Origin: Nocardia salmonicida NBRC 13393
Lineage (GTDB): Bacteria > Actinomycetota > Actinomycetes > Mycobacteriales > Mycobacteriaceae
Reading direction: 5' to 3'
Assembly: GCF_001613085.1 (NCBI RefSeq)
Contig: NZ_BDBR01000031.1
Span: 1 to 64,000, forward strand
Length of the DNA stretch: 64,000 nucleotides
Positions 34,217 to 43,161 of the stretch are shown here, piece by piece. How positions within the stretch are numbered: position 1 is the stretch's first letter; every line of letters begins with the position of its first letter. The notes under the pieces are model-generated. The model did not search any database. It had not been told where the DNA came from and worked only from the letters and a program-made list of their open reading frames with translations. The translations under genes and the position numbers were made by a program.

Positions 34217-34906
34217 TCACTTTACCGTGACCAGATTCGGACTCGAAACGTCGAACACGGTCCCCTCACGGGTCAGTAGCGGCAACACGACGGCAGCTTT
34301 GCGCTCGCCGTCGCCCGTGCCGCCCCACACTACCTTCCTGCCATCGCGAAGGCTCAGCGAGACGTCCGAAATCGACCGTGCGACAACCTCGCCCACCTGC
34401 ACCGACAGGGCGGGCGGCAGGGTGACCAGCACATCGACCGCCGCCCTGGCCGCCGCGGGCCCGGTGAACGAGCCCTCGGTGAGCAGTTTCGGCACCCCGA
34501 TGGGCTGTTCGGGCTCGATCGCGAATTCGACGCTCTCGGCGTCGATCAGGTGGGCGCCGTCCGGGGCCTCGAAATACACCACCGGGGTTCGCTCCACGAC
34601 CGTGACCAGCACTGTCGAGGGGAATTTACGCTGCACTCTGACCGAGCGCACCTTCGGGATCGCGGCCACGCGCTGGGCGATCGCGGTGGTATCGATCCGT
34701 AACATCGAACGGCCGTCAGGAATTTCGAGTCGGCCTCGCACCTCGGCGTCCGGCACCGCCGACAGGCCGTCGATGCGCACGGTGCGCACCGACAGGGCCG
34801 GGGTGAACCAGGCCAGTGCCACCAGCAGGGTCACCACGACCACCCCGACCACCGTCCAGAGACGGTAGCCGTGCCACCCGCGCGCGGCGGGCATCGGCAA
34901 TCTCAC
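34217..34906 (-). CDS. ftsQ: Cell division protein FtsQ
   Basis: A 229-residue bitopic membrane protein of the divisome. A short cytoplasmic tail, one membrane helix (about 18-36, VVGVVVVTLLVALAWF), then the POTRA domain (SVRTVRIDGLSAVPDAEVRG) and a beta domain. FtsQ links FtsL/FtsB-type proteins to the septal synthase. Start is GTG 34906, overlapping the murC stop (GTGA), so it is coupled to murC. Mycobacterial FtsQ has a longer cytoplasmic tail; here it is short. Confidence 0.93.
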   Translation of the reverse strand: MRLPMPAARGWHGYRLWTVVGVVVVTLLVALAWFTPALSVRTVRIDGLSAVPDAEVRGRLEIPDGRSMLRIDTTAIAQRVAAIPKVRSVRVQRKFPSTVLVTVVERTPVVYFEAPDGAHLIDAESVEFAIEPEQPIGVPKLLTEGSFTGPAAARAAVDVLVTLPPALSVQVGEVVARSISDVSLSLRDGRKVVWGGTGDGERKAAVVLPLLTREGTVFDVSSPNLVTVK

Positions 34907-36417
34907 CGGCCGCCCTGCTGCGGCCTGGCCCGCAGGCCGTCGAGGATCTGGCTGCCGAGCATCGTGACATCGCCCGCGCCCATGGTGATCACGACGTCGC
35001 CGTCGCCCGCGAGCCCGGCGACCTGCTTGCCGACCTTGGACATATCCGGCTGGTAGTGCACGGGTTCGGTCACCGACTGGGCGACCAGCGCGCCGTTGAC
35101 GCCGGGCAGCGGGTCTTCACGGGCGCCGTAGACGTCGAGCACGACCACCTCGTCGGCCAAGCTCAACGCGGCGCCGAACTCCGTGGCGAAAGTGGCGGTG
35201 CGGCTGTAGAGATGCGGCTGGAACACCACGATCACCCGGCCGCGCTGCAGGCGGGCGCCGTCACGCGCTTCCTGGGCGACCAGTTGGGCGGCGGCCTCGA
35301 GCACCGCGCGGACCTCGGTCGGGTGGTGGGCGTAATCGTCGAAGACACGCACCCCGTTTTCCCGACCGGTGAACTGGAACCGGCGATGCACGCCGCCGAA
35401 TCCCTCCAGGCCCTGCACGATCTCGTCGATATCGGCGCCGGTCGCGCGGGCGGCCAGCAGCGCCGCCAGCGCGTTGAGCGCCATGTGCCTGCCGGGCACC
35501 GACAGTCGCAACGACCGCGGCACCGTCTCGCCGTCGAGCTGGAACTCGACGATGCCGCCCACGTCCCGCGGTTGCCAGTCGATCAGCCGGGCGCCGACCG
35601 GCACGGGAGCGTCGGCCAGATCGCCGGAGCCGTAACCGAGAACCTCGATCCCGCGTTCGGCCATGCGCGGTGCGACCCGCTGGGCCAACGCGAGCGAGCC
35701 GGGATCGTCGAGGCACACCACCAGCAGACCGCCGGGGGCGAGCCGGTCGGCGAAGTCGTCGAAGACCTGGATGTAGGCCTCGTCGGTGCCGAAGTAGTCG
35801 AGGTGATCGGATTCGATATTGGTGACCACGGCGACGTCCGGGTCGTATTGCAGCAGTGAGCCGTCGGACTCGTCGGCCTCGGCGACGAAGATGTCACCGC
35901 TGCCGTGGTGGGCGTTGGTGCCCGCCTCGTTGAGCTCGCCGCCGACCGCGAACGACGGATCGGCGCCGCAGTGCTGCAACGTGACGATCAGCATCGAGGT
36001 GGTCGAGGTCTTGCCGTGGGTGCCGGAGACCAGCAGGGTCCGGTGCCCGCGCATCAGCGCGGCGAGCACGGTCGGACGCATCAGCACGGGGATGTCGCGC
36101 CGATTCGCCTCGACCAGTTCGGGGTTGGTCTTCGGGATGGCGGCATAGGTGGTGACGACGACCGTCGGGCCGCCGGGCAGCAGATCGAGCGCGTCGGCGG
36201 CGTGGCCGATGCGGACCTCGGCGCCGCGAGCCCGCAGCGACAACACACCGCGGCTCTCGCGGGCATCGGAACCGGAGACCTGCCCGCCGCGCGAGAGCAG
36301 GATGCGCGCGATACCGGACATGCCTGCACCGCCGATGCCGACCATGTGCACGCGTTGGAGTTCGGGGGGCAGGGCCGCGCCGGTGGACTCCCCGATCTCC
36401 TGTTCCGGCTTGCTCAT
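34903..36417 (-). CDS. murC: UDP-N-acetylmuramate--L-alanine ligase
   Basis: A 504-residue cytoplasmic ATP-dependent ligase adding the first stem amino acid to UDP-MurNAc. Conserved segments: VHMVGIGGAGMSGIARILL (UDP-binding) near residue 22, the ATP loop VSGTHGKTSTTSM near 130, EADESDGSLL near 190 and the C-terminal VVFQPHLYSRT block near 400. Full length for actinobacterial MurC. It overlaps murG upstream and ftsQ downstream by four bases each, so the three are translationally coupled. Confidence 0.97.
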   Translation of the reverse strand: MSKPEQEIGESTGAALPPELQRVHMVGIGGAGMSGIARILLSRGGQVSGSDARESRGVLSLRARGAEVRIGHAADALDLLPGGPTVVVTTYAAIPKTNPELVEANRRDIPVLMRPTVLAALMRGHRTLLVSGTHGKTSTTSMLIVTLQHCGADPSFAVGGELNEAGTNAHHGSGDIFVAEADESDGSLLQYDPDVAVVTNIESDHLDYFGTDEAYIQVFDDFADRLAPGGLLVVCLDDPGSLALAQRVAPRMAERGIEVLGYGSGDLADAPVPVGARLIDWQPRDVGGIVEFQLDGETVPRSLRLSVPGRHMALNALAALLAARATGADIDEIVQGLEGFGGVHRRFQFTGRENGVRVFDDYAHHPTEVRAVLEAAAQLVAQEARDGARLQRGRVIVVFQPHLYSRTATFATEFGAALSLADEVVVLDVYGAREDPLPGVNGALVAQSVTEPVHYQPDMSKVGKQVAGLAGDGDVVITMGAGDVTMLGSQILDGLRARPQQGGR

Positions 36418-37529
36418 CGGGCGACCTCGGTGACGATCCTGGCCACCGTGTCGGCGGCGTCGCGATGGCCTGCGCCTGCGGCGGCGCGGCTCATCTGCGC
36501 GAGTCGAGCGGGGTCGAGCAGCAGCGGAATCACCTCATCGATCACGTATTTCGGGGTCAGCTCGGCGTCGGCCACAATTGTGCCACCGCCCTGCGCGACC
36601 ACTGGTCGGGCGTTGAATTCCTGTTCGCCGTTGCCGTGCGGCAGCGGCACGTAGAAGGCGGGAAGTCCGACCGCCGACACCTCGGCCACGGTCATCGCGC
36701 CGGATCGGCACACCACCGCGTCGGCGGCGGCGTAGGCCAAGTCCATCCGCGACAGGTAGGGCACCGCCACATACGGCGCCGGCGCGTCGGCGGTGCTCAC
36801 CTCCACGCTGTTCTTGGGCCCGTGCGCGTGCAGCACCGAGACGCCGGCGGCCGCGAGTTGCGGTGCGGCGCCGGAGACGGCCTCGTTGAGGCTGCGCGCG
36901 CCCTGCGAGCCACCGAACACCAGCAGCACCGGCCCCTCGGCAGGCAGTCCGAAGTGCGCGCGAGCTTCCGCGCGCAAAGCGGCACGGTCGAGTTCGGTGA
37001 TGGAGGCGCGCACCGGAATGCCGACGACCTGCGCGCCCGTCAGCCCGGAATCCGGAACGGCGGCGAGCACTTTCGCCGCGAGTTTCGCGCCGACCTTGTT
37101 GGCGATACCGGCCTTCGCATTGGCCTCGTGCACGATCACCGGCACCTTGCGCTTACGACCGAACAACCCGCCGCGCGCGGCAAGATACGCGGGTAGCGCG
37201 ACGTAGCCGCCGAACCCGATGATCACGTCGGCCTGCACGTCGTCGATCACCGCCCTGGTCGCCTTCACCGAGGCGAGCACCCGGCCGGGCAGTCGCAGCA
37301 GATCGGCGGAGGGCTTGCGCGGCAGCGGCACCGGCGGAATCAGTTCCAGCGGGTACCCGCGTTCGGGCACCAGTTTCGTCTCGAGTCCACGCTCGGTACC
37401 CAAGGCGGTCACCCGGATCGAGTCGTCGAGTCTGCGCAGCGCGTCGGCGACAGCCAGCGCGGGTTCGATGTGGCCTGCGGTTCCCCCGCCTGCGACGATC
37501 ACCGACAACCCGGATCGCGGGTTACTCAC
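36414..37529 (-). CDS. murG: MurG transferase (lipid II synthase)
   Basis: A 371-residue GT-B glycosyltransferase at the inner membrane face that adds GlcNAc from UDP-GlcNAc to lipid I. N-terminal GGGTAGHIEPALAVADALRR is the lipid-I-binding G-loop; the second G-loop is VLLVFGGSQGARSLNEAV near 195; the donor-sugar motif is AAADAVVCRSGAMTVAEVSAVG with PLPHGNGEQEFNA near 285-310. Start is GTG 37529. The stop overlaps murC; 51 bases separate it from ftsW upstream. Confidence 0.97.
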   Translation of the reverse strand: MSNPRSGLSVIVAGGGTAGHIEPALAVADALRRLDDSIRVTALGTERGLETKLVPERGYPLELIPPVPLPRKPSADLLRLPGRVLASVKATRAVIDDVQADVIIGFGGYVALPAYLAARGGLFGRKRKVPVIVHEANAKAGIANKVGAKLAAKVLAAVPDSGLTGAQVVGIPVRASITELDRAALRAEARAHFGLPAEGPVLLVFGGSQGARSLNEAVSGAAPQLAAAGVSVLHAHGPKNSVEVSTADAPAPYVAVPYLSRMDLAYAAADAVVCRSGAMTVAEVSAVGLPAFYVPLPHGNGEQEFNARPVVAQGGGTIVADAELTPKYVIDEVIPLLLDPARLAQMSRAAAGAGHRDAADTVARIVTEVAR

Positions 37530-37580
37530 CTGGATCTACCTCGTTCTCTCTATCTCGAATCGATCTCGCGAAGGCGGGCG

Positions 37581-39065
37581 TCATGCGCCGCCACCTCCGC
37601 CGGTCCGCCGTTTCACCGGGCGGTGTGGCATCGGGTAGGTCGGTTCCCATGCTCGTGTCGACCGTAGCGAACTCGTGCCGCGGCTCTCCGGCGCGCGTCG
37701 CCTGCGGTCGGCGGGCGGCTGGCGACGAGGGGCCTGACGTGGGCGTTCGGTTCTTGGGCGCGGCGCGACTTTTCGCGGCGCGGGCGGGGTGTACACCTCG
37801 GGCACCGGCAGCCGTAGCAGCCTGCTGAGTCGGCCGTCCTGGCCCGCCTTCAACGCCGAGACCGCTTCCGGTTCGTGCCGGGCGGCGCTGGCGATGATGC
37901 CGAACATGAACAGCGTGATCGCCAGCGACGAACCACCGGCCGAGACCAACGGCAACTGCAGACCGGTCACCGGCAGCAGCCCCACGACATAGCCGATGTT
38001 GATCAGTGCCTGCGCGGTGATCCAGGTGGTGGCGGTGGCGGTGAGCAGGCGAAGGAACGGGTCGACCGAGCGCAGCGCGATGCGGATGCCCGCGTAGACG
38101 AACAGCGCCAGCAGCGCCAGCACCAGCATGCAGCCGAGGAAGCCGAGTTCCTCGCCGATGATGGCGAAGATGAAGTCGTTGTGCGAGTTGGGCAGGTAGC
38201 TCCACTTCGCGCGGCTCTGTCCGAGGCCGCGGCCCCAGATGCCACCGTCGGCGAGGGAGTACTTGGCCTGACGCGCTTGATAGTTGGCGCCCTGCGGATC
38301 GTCACCGGGGTTGAAGAACGCGCGCACCCGGTCGGAGCGGTAGCCGGCCGACAGCGCCAGCACCGACGCTGCCACCAGGCCGGTCACCATGATCCCGACG
38401 AACAGCCGCACCGGCAGCCCGCCGAACCACAGCAGCGCCATCAGCACGATGCCGAGCGCGATGGTGGTCGACAGGTTCGGTTCGAGCACCACCAGCAGGC
38501 ACACCAGCAGACCGGCGGGCACCAGCGGCACCAGGATGTCCTTGAGCGCCGCACCGCGTCGCGAGGCGAGCAGGTGCGCGCCCCACACCACCAGGGTCAC
38601 CTTGACCACTTCGGACGGCTGGATCGACAGCGGGCCGATGTCGAACCAGCGCCGCGCGCCACCGTGCATCGAGCCGATGCCGGGGATGAGCACCAGCACG
38701 AGCGCGAGCACCGAGATGCTGAAGATCGGAAACGACCACTGCCGCAACAGCCGCAGCGGCAGCCGCAACGCCACGTAGAAGGCGATCGCGCCCAGCCCGG
38801 CGAACATGGCCTGCTGGATGAACAGCGCGTAGGCCGAACCGCCACCGGCGTAGGCCTCGACGCTCGACGCCGACAGCACCATCACCAGACCGAGCACAGT
38901 GAGCAGGGTCGCGATGGTGACGATCAGATGGAACGACGCGAGCGGCCGGGCCAACCAGGCGCCGAAGCGCTCCCCCGCCCAATTCGGTTGCCCCGAACCG
39001 CGTCGGGTGGCACCCGCGCTATTCCCGACCCGGCTGCTGTCGACGCTGCCCCGGCTCTTACCCAC
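37581..39065 (-). CDS. ftsW: Lipid II polymerase FtsW
   Basis: A 494-residue SEDS-family glycosyltransferase with ten membrane segments that polymerises septal peptidoglycan together with PBP3. Key blocks are MVLSASSVEAY near residue 63, GGARRWFDIGPLSIQPSEVVK near 135, the catalytic-loop region RAFFNPGDDPQGANYQARQA near 250 and NSHNDFIFAIIGEELGFLG near 285. The cytoplasmic C-terminal tail (from about 410) is long, arginine- and proline-rich, as in mycobacteria, where it binds FtsZ. Gap to murD is 42 bases. Confidence 0.96.
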   Translation of the reverse strand: MGKSRGSVDSSRVGNSAGATRRGSGQPNWAGERFGAWLARPLASFHLIVTIATLLTVLGLVMVLSASSVEAYAGGGSAYALFIQQAMFAGLGAIAFYVALRLPLRLLRQWSFPIFSISVLALVLVLIPGIGSMHGGARRWFDIGPLSIQPSEVVKVTLVVWGAHLLASRRGAALKDILVPLVPAGLLVCLLVVLEPNLSTTIALGIVLMALLWFGGLPVRLFVGIMVTGLVAASVLALSAGYRSDRVRAFFNPGDDPQGANYQARQAKYSLADGGIWGRGLGQSRAKWSYLPNSHNDFIFAIIGEELGFLGCMLVLALLALFVYAGIRIALRSVDPFLRLLTATATTWITAQALINIGYVVGLLPVTGLQLPLVSAGGSSLAITLFMFGIIASAARHEPEAVSALKAGQDGRLSRLLRLPVPEVYTPPAPRKVAPRPRTERPRQAPRRQPPADRRRRAPESRGTSSLRSTRAWEPTYPMPHRPVKRRTGGGGGA

Positions 39066-39107
39066 GCTGCCCCCTTTCGGGCGACGGGTCGGCCGGGCGC
39101 GCCTTCG

Positions 39108-40598
39108 TCACAGCGCCCGCCCGATGTCACCATCTTCCAGTGCCGTCACCGCATCCACGAAACAGCGTCCGCGATGGGTGTAGTCGTCGTACATATCCAG
39201 GGAAGCGGCCGCGGGCGCGAGCAGGACGGTGTCTCCGGCGCCGGCCAGGCCCGCCGCGGCGCGCACCGCGCGGCCCATGACCGCCTCGGCTCGCTGGGAT
39301 CTCGACGACTCCATGTCTGCATCGTCTCCCGCATCCAGCTCGATGACCGGGACTTCGGGTGCGTGTCGCGCCATCGCGGCGGCGATCACCGGCGCGTCGG
39401 CCCCGAACAACACCGCGCCGACCAGTCGATCACCGACCTCCTCGATCAGGTCGTCGACACTGGCGCCCTTGAGCAGACCACCAGCCACCCACACCACCTG
39501 CGGGTGCGCCATGATCGCGGCGCGTGCGGCATGCGGGTTGGTGGCCTTGGAATCGTCGATGAACTCGACACCACCCAGTTCGCGGACGAACGCGGTGCGG
39601 TGCGGGCCCACCTTGTGCTCGGCGAGACCTTCCTTGACGAACTGCGGCGCCACATCGATGGCCCTGGTGAGCGCGGACGCGGCCAGCGCGTCGGCGATGC
39701 CCGCGGGTCCCGGCGGGCTGATGTCGCTGGTCTCGGCGAGGATCGCGGCCTTGGTGAAGGCGCGATCGAGGAGCTTGCCGTCGACCACGCCCAGCTCACC
39801 GTCGGCGGGGACACCGATGCGGAAACCGACCGTGCGGCGGGCCTTGGCTTTACGGGCCAGTGCGCCCGCGACCGGATCGTCGAGGCCGACGACGCCGACC
39901 CGACCGGTCAGCGCGCGCGCTTTCGCGGCGGCGTAGGCATCGAGACCGCCGTGCCAATCCAGGTGATCCTCTGCGACATTGAGCACGACGCCTGCCTCGG
40001 GTCGCACCGACGGCGCCCAGTGCAGCTGGAACGAGGACAGCTCGACGGCCAGGACCTGCGGCCCGGGGTTGCGGCGCAGTGCGTCCAGGATCGGCAGGCC
40101 GATATTGCCGCAGGCCACGCTGGAGATGCCCGCGGCGCGCAGGATCGAGTGCGTCATCTGGGTGGTGGTGGTCTTGCCGTTGGTGCCGGTGATCACCAGC
40201 CACTTGCGGACCGGGCCGTAGATGCGGGCCTGATCGACCCACCAGGCGAATTCGACGTCCCCCCAGACGGGCACGCCGTCGGTGACCGCGGAGACCAGCA
40301 CCGGCGAATCCGGTCGCCAGCCGGGGCTGGTGATCACCAGCGCGAACCGGCTCAGGTCGGCGCCTTCGAGTTCGACGCTGGTGGCGATCTCGAGTCCGAG
40401 TTCGGCGGCTTCGGCCAGTGCCTTGGCGCCGTTGTCGGTGACCACCGGGTGCGCGCCGATATCGCGCAGCGGTTCGATCAGCGAGCGCCCGGAGACGCCC
40501 CAACCGGCGACGAGAACGTCACGACCACGCAGGAATTCGAGCATCGGGCCCGGGGAACGCAGGGCGCGGGGCGAGTGTTCGACCATGTCTCTACTCAC
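39108..40598 (-). CDS. murD: UDP-N-acetylmuramoylalanine--D-glutamate ligase
   Basis: A 496-residue cytoplasmic Mur ligase that adds D-glutamate. The N-terminal Rossmann motif is VLVAGWGVSGRSLIEPL, the ATP loop ITGTNGKTTTTQM is near residue 145, and FIDDSKATNPHAA near 350 binds the glutamate side. It begins at GTG 40598, overlapping the mraY stop as GTGA; ATG 40586, four codons later, is an alternative. The longer open frame runs into mraY and is not real. Coupled to mraY; ftsW follows after 42 bases. Confidence 0.95.
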   Translation of the reverse strand: MSRDMVEHSPRALRSPGPMLEFLRGRDVLVAGWGVSGRSLIEPLRDIGAHPVVTDNGAKALAEAAELGLEIATSVELEGADLSRFALVITSPGWRPDSPVLVSAVTDGVPVWGDVEFAWWVDQARIYGPVRKWLVITGTNGKTTTTQMTHSILRAAGISSVACGNIGLPILDALRRNPGPQVLAVELSSFQLHWAPSVRPEAGVVLNVAEDHLDWHGGLDAYAAAKARALTGRVGVVGLDDPVAGALARKAKARRTVGFRIGVPADGELGVVDGKLLDRAFTKAAILAETSDISPPGPAGIADALAASALTRAIDVAPQFVKEGLAEHKVGPHRTAFVRELGGVEFIDDSKATNPHAARAAIMAHPQVVWVAGGLLKGASVDDLIEEVGDRLVGAVLFGADAPVIAAAMARHAPEVPVIELDAGDDADMESSRSQRAEAVMGRAVRAAAGLAGAGDTVLLAPAAASLDMYDDYTHRGRCFVDAVTALEDGDIGRAL

Positions 40599-41671
40599 CC
40601 GACCTGTGACAGATATTCGCTGTAGAACAGGCCGAGGCCCACTGCGGCGGAGATGCCCGCCAAAATCCAGAACCGGATGATCACCGTGGTTTCGGCCCAC
40701 TTACTCAACTCGAAGTGATGGTGGAACGGCGCCATCTTGAACAACCGATTGCGCGTGGTGCGGAACACCGCCACCTGCAGCATCACCGATGCCGCCTCGG
40801 CGACGAACAGCGCGCCGATCACGGCCATCAGCAGCTCGGTGCGGGTGGTGATCGACAGACCGGCGATCAGACCACCCAGCGCCAGCGAACCGGTGTCGCC
40901 CATGAAGATGCGCGCGGGCGCGGCGTTCCACCAGAGGAAGCCGATGCACGCGGCGGCCGCGGCGGCACAGACCAGGGCAAGATCGAGCGGGTCGCGCACG
41001 TCGTAGCAGCCGGGGCCCGGGTTGGTGGAGCAGGAATTGCGGTACTGCCAGAAGGTGATGATCACGTACGCGCCGAGCAGCAGGCTCATCGAACCGGCCG
41101 CGAGACCGTCGAGACCGTCGGTGAGGTTCACCGCGTTGGACCAGGCCACGACCAGGAACAGCACCCAGACGACGAAGATGAGCGCGCCCATCGACACCGT
41201 GCTCCAGTCGCGCACATACGACAGATGCTTGCTGGCGGGGGCGAGCCCGTCGGCGCTGCGGAACTGCAGGGCCAGTACCGCGAAGATGACCGCGGCGGCG
41301 GTCTGCCCGATGTACTTGCCCGCGGCCGAGAGTCCGAGGTTGCGCTGCTTGCGCAGCTTGATGAAGTCGTCGAGGAATCCGACGATGCCGAGCGCGGTGG
41401 TGAGCCCGAGCACGAGCAGACCCGACGCCGTCGGACCCTCCGCGTCGTAGCCGATACCGATCAGGTGCGAGCCGAGATAGCCCGCCCACATACCGATCAG
41501 GATCGCGACGCCACCCATGGTGGGGGTACCGCGCTTGGCCTGGTGACTGGCCGGACCGTCGACCCGGATCTCCTGGCCGAAGCCCTGCCTGGCGAACACC
41601 CGAACCAGCAACGGCGTCAACAGGATCGACACCGCCAGTGCGATCCCCGCCGCGAACAGAATCTGCCTCAT
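40595..41671 (-). CDS. mraY: Phospho-MurNAc-pentapeptide transferase
   Basis: A 358-residue polytopic enzyme that moves phospho-MurNAc-pentapeptide from UDP to decaprenyl phosphate, forming lipid I. Ten membrane helices. Conserved cytoplasmic blocks are GTPTMGGVAILIGMW near residue 50, the acidic FLDDFIKLRKQRNLGLSA near 105, NLTDGLDGLAAGS near 190 with catalytic acids, FMGDTGSLALGG near 265 and PFHHHFELSKW near 325. It overlaps murF by four bases upstream and murD by four downstream. Confidence 0.97.
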   Translation of the reverse strand: MRQILFAAGIALAVSILLTPLLVRVFARQGFGQEIRVDGPASHQAKRGTPTMGGVAILIGMWAGYLGSHLIGIGYDAEGPTASGLLVLGLTTALGIVGFLDDFIKLRKQRNLGLSAAGKYIGQTAAAVIFAVLALQFRSADGLAPASKHLSYVRDWSTVSMGALIFVVWVLFLVVAWSNAVNLTDGLDGLAAGSMSLLLGAYVIITFWQYRNSCSTNPGPGCYDVRDPLDLALVCAAAAAACIGFLWWNAAPARIFMGDTGSLALGGLIAGLSITTRTELLMAVIGALFVAEAASVMLQVAVFRTTRNRLFKMAPFHHHFELSKWAETTVIIRFWILAGISAAVGLGLFYSEYLSQVG

Positions 41672-43161
41672 CGAGCTGTATTACCTTCCGCTGCCCCGGT
41701 CAGGTGCTCGGCGACGGCCCACAGGCCCACCGCCTTCGACGCCTTGACCAGTACCACATCGCCTGCGGCGATCTCGTCGTCGAGCAGCGCGATCGCCGCG
41801 TCGATATCGGGAACGAGGATCGATTCCTCGCCCCATGAGCCTTCCATCACCGCTCCCTGGTGCATGCCGTGGGAGGGTCGTCCGGTGCCGATCACGATCA
41901 ATCGGTCGACATCGAGGCGCACGGCCAGGCGTCCGATCGCGTCGTGTTCGATCACCGAGGTGTCACCGAGCTCGCCCATCTCGCCGAGCACGGCCCAGCT
42001 GCGCCGGGGTTCCGAGCTCGACTTCGCGAGGGTGACCAGCGCTTTGAGCGCCGCGCGCACCGAGTCGGGGTTGGCGTTGTAGGAGTCGTTGATGACGGTG
42101 ACGCCCGCGGGAGTGGTCGTCACATCCATCCGGCGGACCGAGGCCGCGGTGGCGCCGGACAGCGCCTCGGCCACAGTCGCCAGATCGGCGCCGCATTCGA
42201 GGGCGACCGCCGCGGCGGCCAGGGCGTTGCCGACCTGGTGTTCGCCGTGCACCGCGAGCTGGATCGGGATCGATTCGCCCGCCGCGTGCAGAGTGAAACG
42301 GGCGCGGGCCTGGTCGTCGGTGATCACGTCGGTGGCGCGGATGTCGGCGTCGCCGGACAGGCCGACCTTCACCACGCGTGCCTTGGTCCGCGATGCCATG
42401 GCCGCGACGTTGGGGTCGTCGGCGTTGAGCACGGCCAGCCCTTCGGCGGGCAGTGCTTCGACCAGCTCGCCCTTGGCCTGTGCGATCGCCGCACGGCTAC
42501 CGAATTCCCCGAGGTGGGCGGTGCCGACATTGAGCACCACGCCGATCCGGGGCGGTGCGATGCGGGCCAGTTCCGCGATGTGTCCGCGACCGCGCGCGGA
42601 CAGTTCCAGCGCGAGGAACTTCGTGTCGGTGCCCGCGCGCAGGGCGGTCCACGGGTGGCCGAGTTCGTTGTTGAACGAGCCGGGCGGCGCGACCACCGCG
42701 CCCAGCGGTGCCAGCACCGCCGCGAGCAGGTCTTTGGTCGAGGTCTTGCCGGAGGACCCGGTGACGCCGACGACGGTGAGCCCGGTCCGTTCGGCCAGCC
42801 GCTCGGTGCTCACGCGGGCCAGTTCGGCCAGCGCCGCCAGCACGGCGGCACCGGAACCGTCACCGTCGGCGCTCAGCGCGACCGAGCTCGCGGGCACCGA
42901 GCCGAGATCAGGGGCCACGACGATCGCGGGTACGCCGACCGGGCGGGCGGCGAGTACCGCGACCGCCCCGGCGGCGACAGCGGTGGTGGCGTAGTCGTGT
43001 CCGTCGGAGTTGGCTCCGGGTAGGGCGAGGAACAGATCGCCGGAACCGATTCGGCGCGAATCGAATTCGACCGAACCGGTCACCAGTGCCTGGGGGTCGG
43101 GTACGTCGTGCAGCTCGCCGCCGACGACGTCCGCGATCTCCCGCAGTGTCATCTCGATCAT
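41668..43161 (-). CDS. murF: UDP-MurNAc-tripeptide--D-alanyl-D-alanine ligase
   Basis: A 497-residue cytoplasmic Mur ligase adding D-Ala-D-Ala. N-terminal MTLREIADVVGGELHDV is the typical UDP-site start; the ATP loop VTGSSGKTSTKDL is near residue 130; the Asn-rich VINDSYNANPDSVRAAL near 350 is diagnostic of MurF. Two in-frame ATGs exist (43161 and 43152); the first overlaps the murE stop as ATGA. Coupled to murE and mraY. Confidence 0.97.
   Translation of the reverse strand: MIEMTLREIADVVGGELHDVPDPQALVTGSVEFDSRRIGSGDLFLALPGANSDGHDYATTAVAAGAVAVLAARPVGVPAIVVAPDLGSVPASSVALSADGDGSGAAVLAALAELARVSTERLAERTGLTVVGVTGSSGKTSTKDLLAAVLAPLGAVVAPPGSFNNELGHPWTALRAGTDTKFLALELSARGRGHIAELARIAPPRIGVVLNVGTAHLGEFGSRAAIAQAKGELVEALPAEGLAVLNADDPNVAAMASRTKARVVKVGLSGDADIRATDVITDDQARARFTLHAAGESIPIQLAVHGEHQVGNALAAAAVALECGADLATVAEALSGATAASVRRMDVTTTPAGVTVINDSYNANPDSVRAALKALVTLAKSSSEPRRSWAVLGEMGELGDTSVIEHDAIGRLAVRLDVDRLIVIGTGRPSHGMHQGAVMEGSWGEESILVPDIDAAIALLDDEIAAGDVVLVKASKAVGLWAVAEHLTGAAEGNTAR

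Noticed and set aside
37875..40625. 916-codon plus-strand frame over ftsW and murD
   Set aside because: Antisense of two essential genes; no motif and no ribosome binding site.
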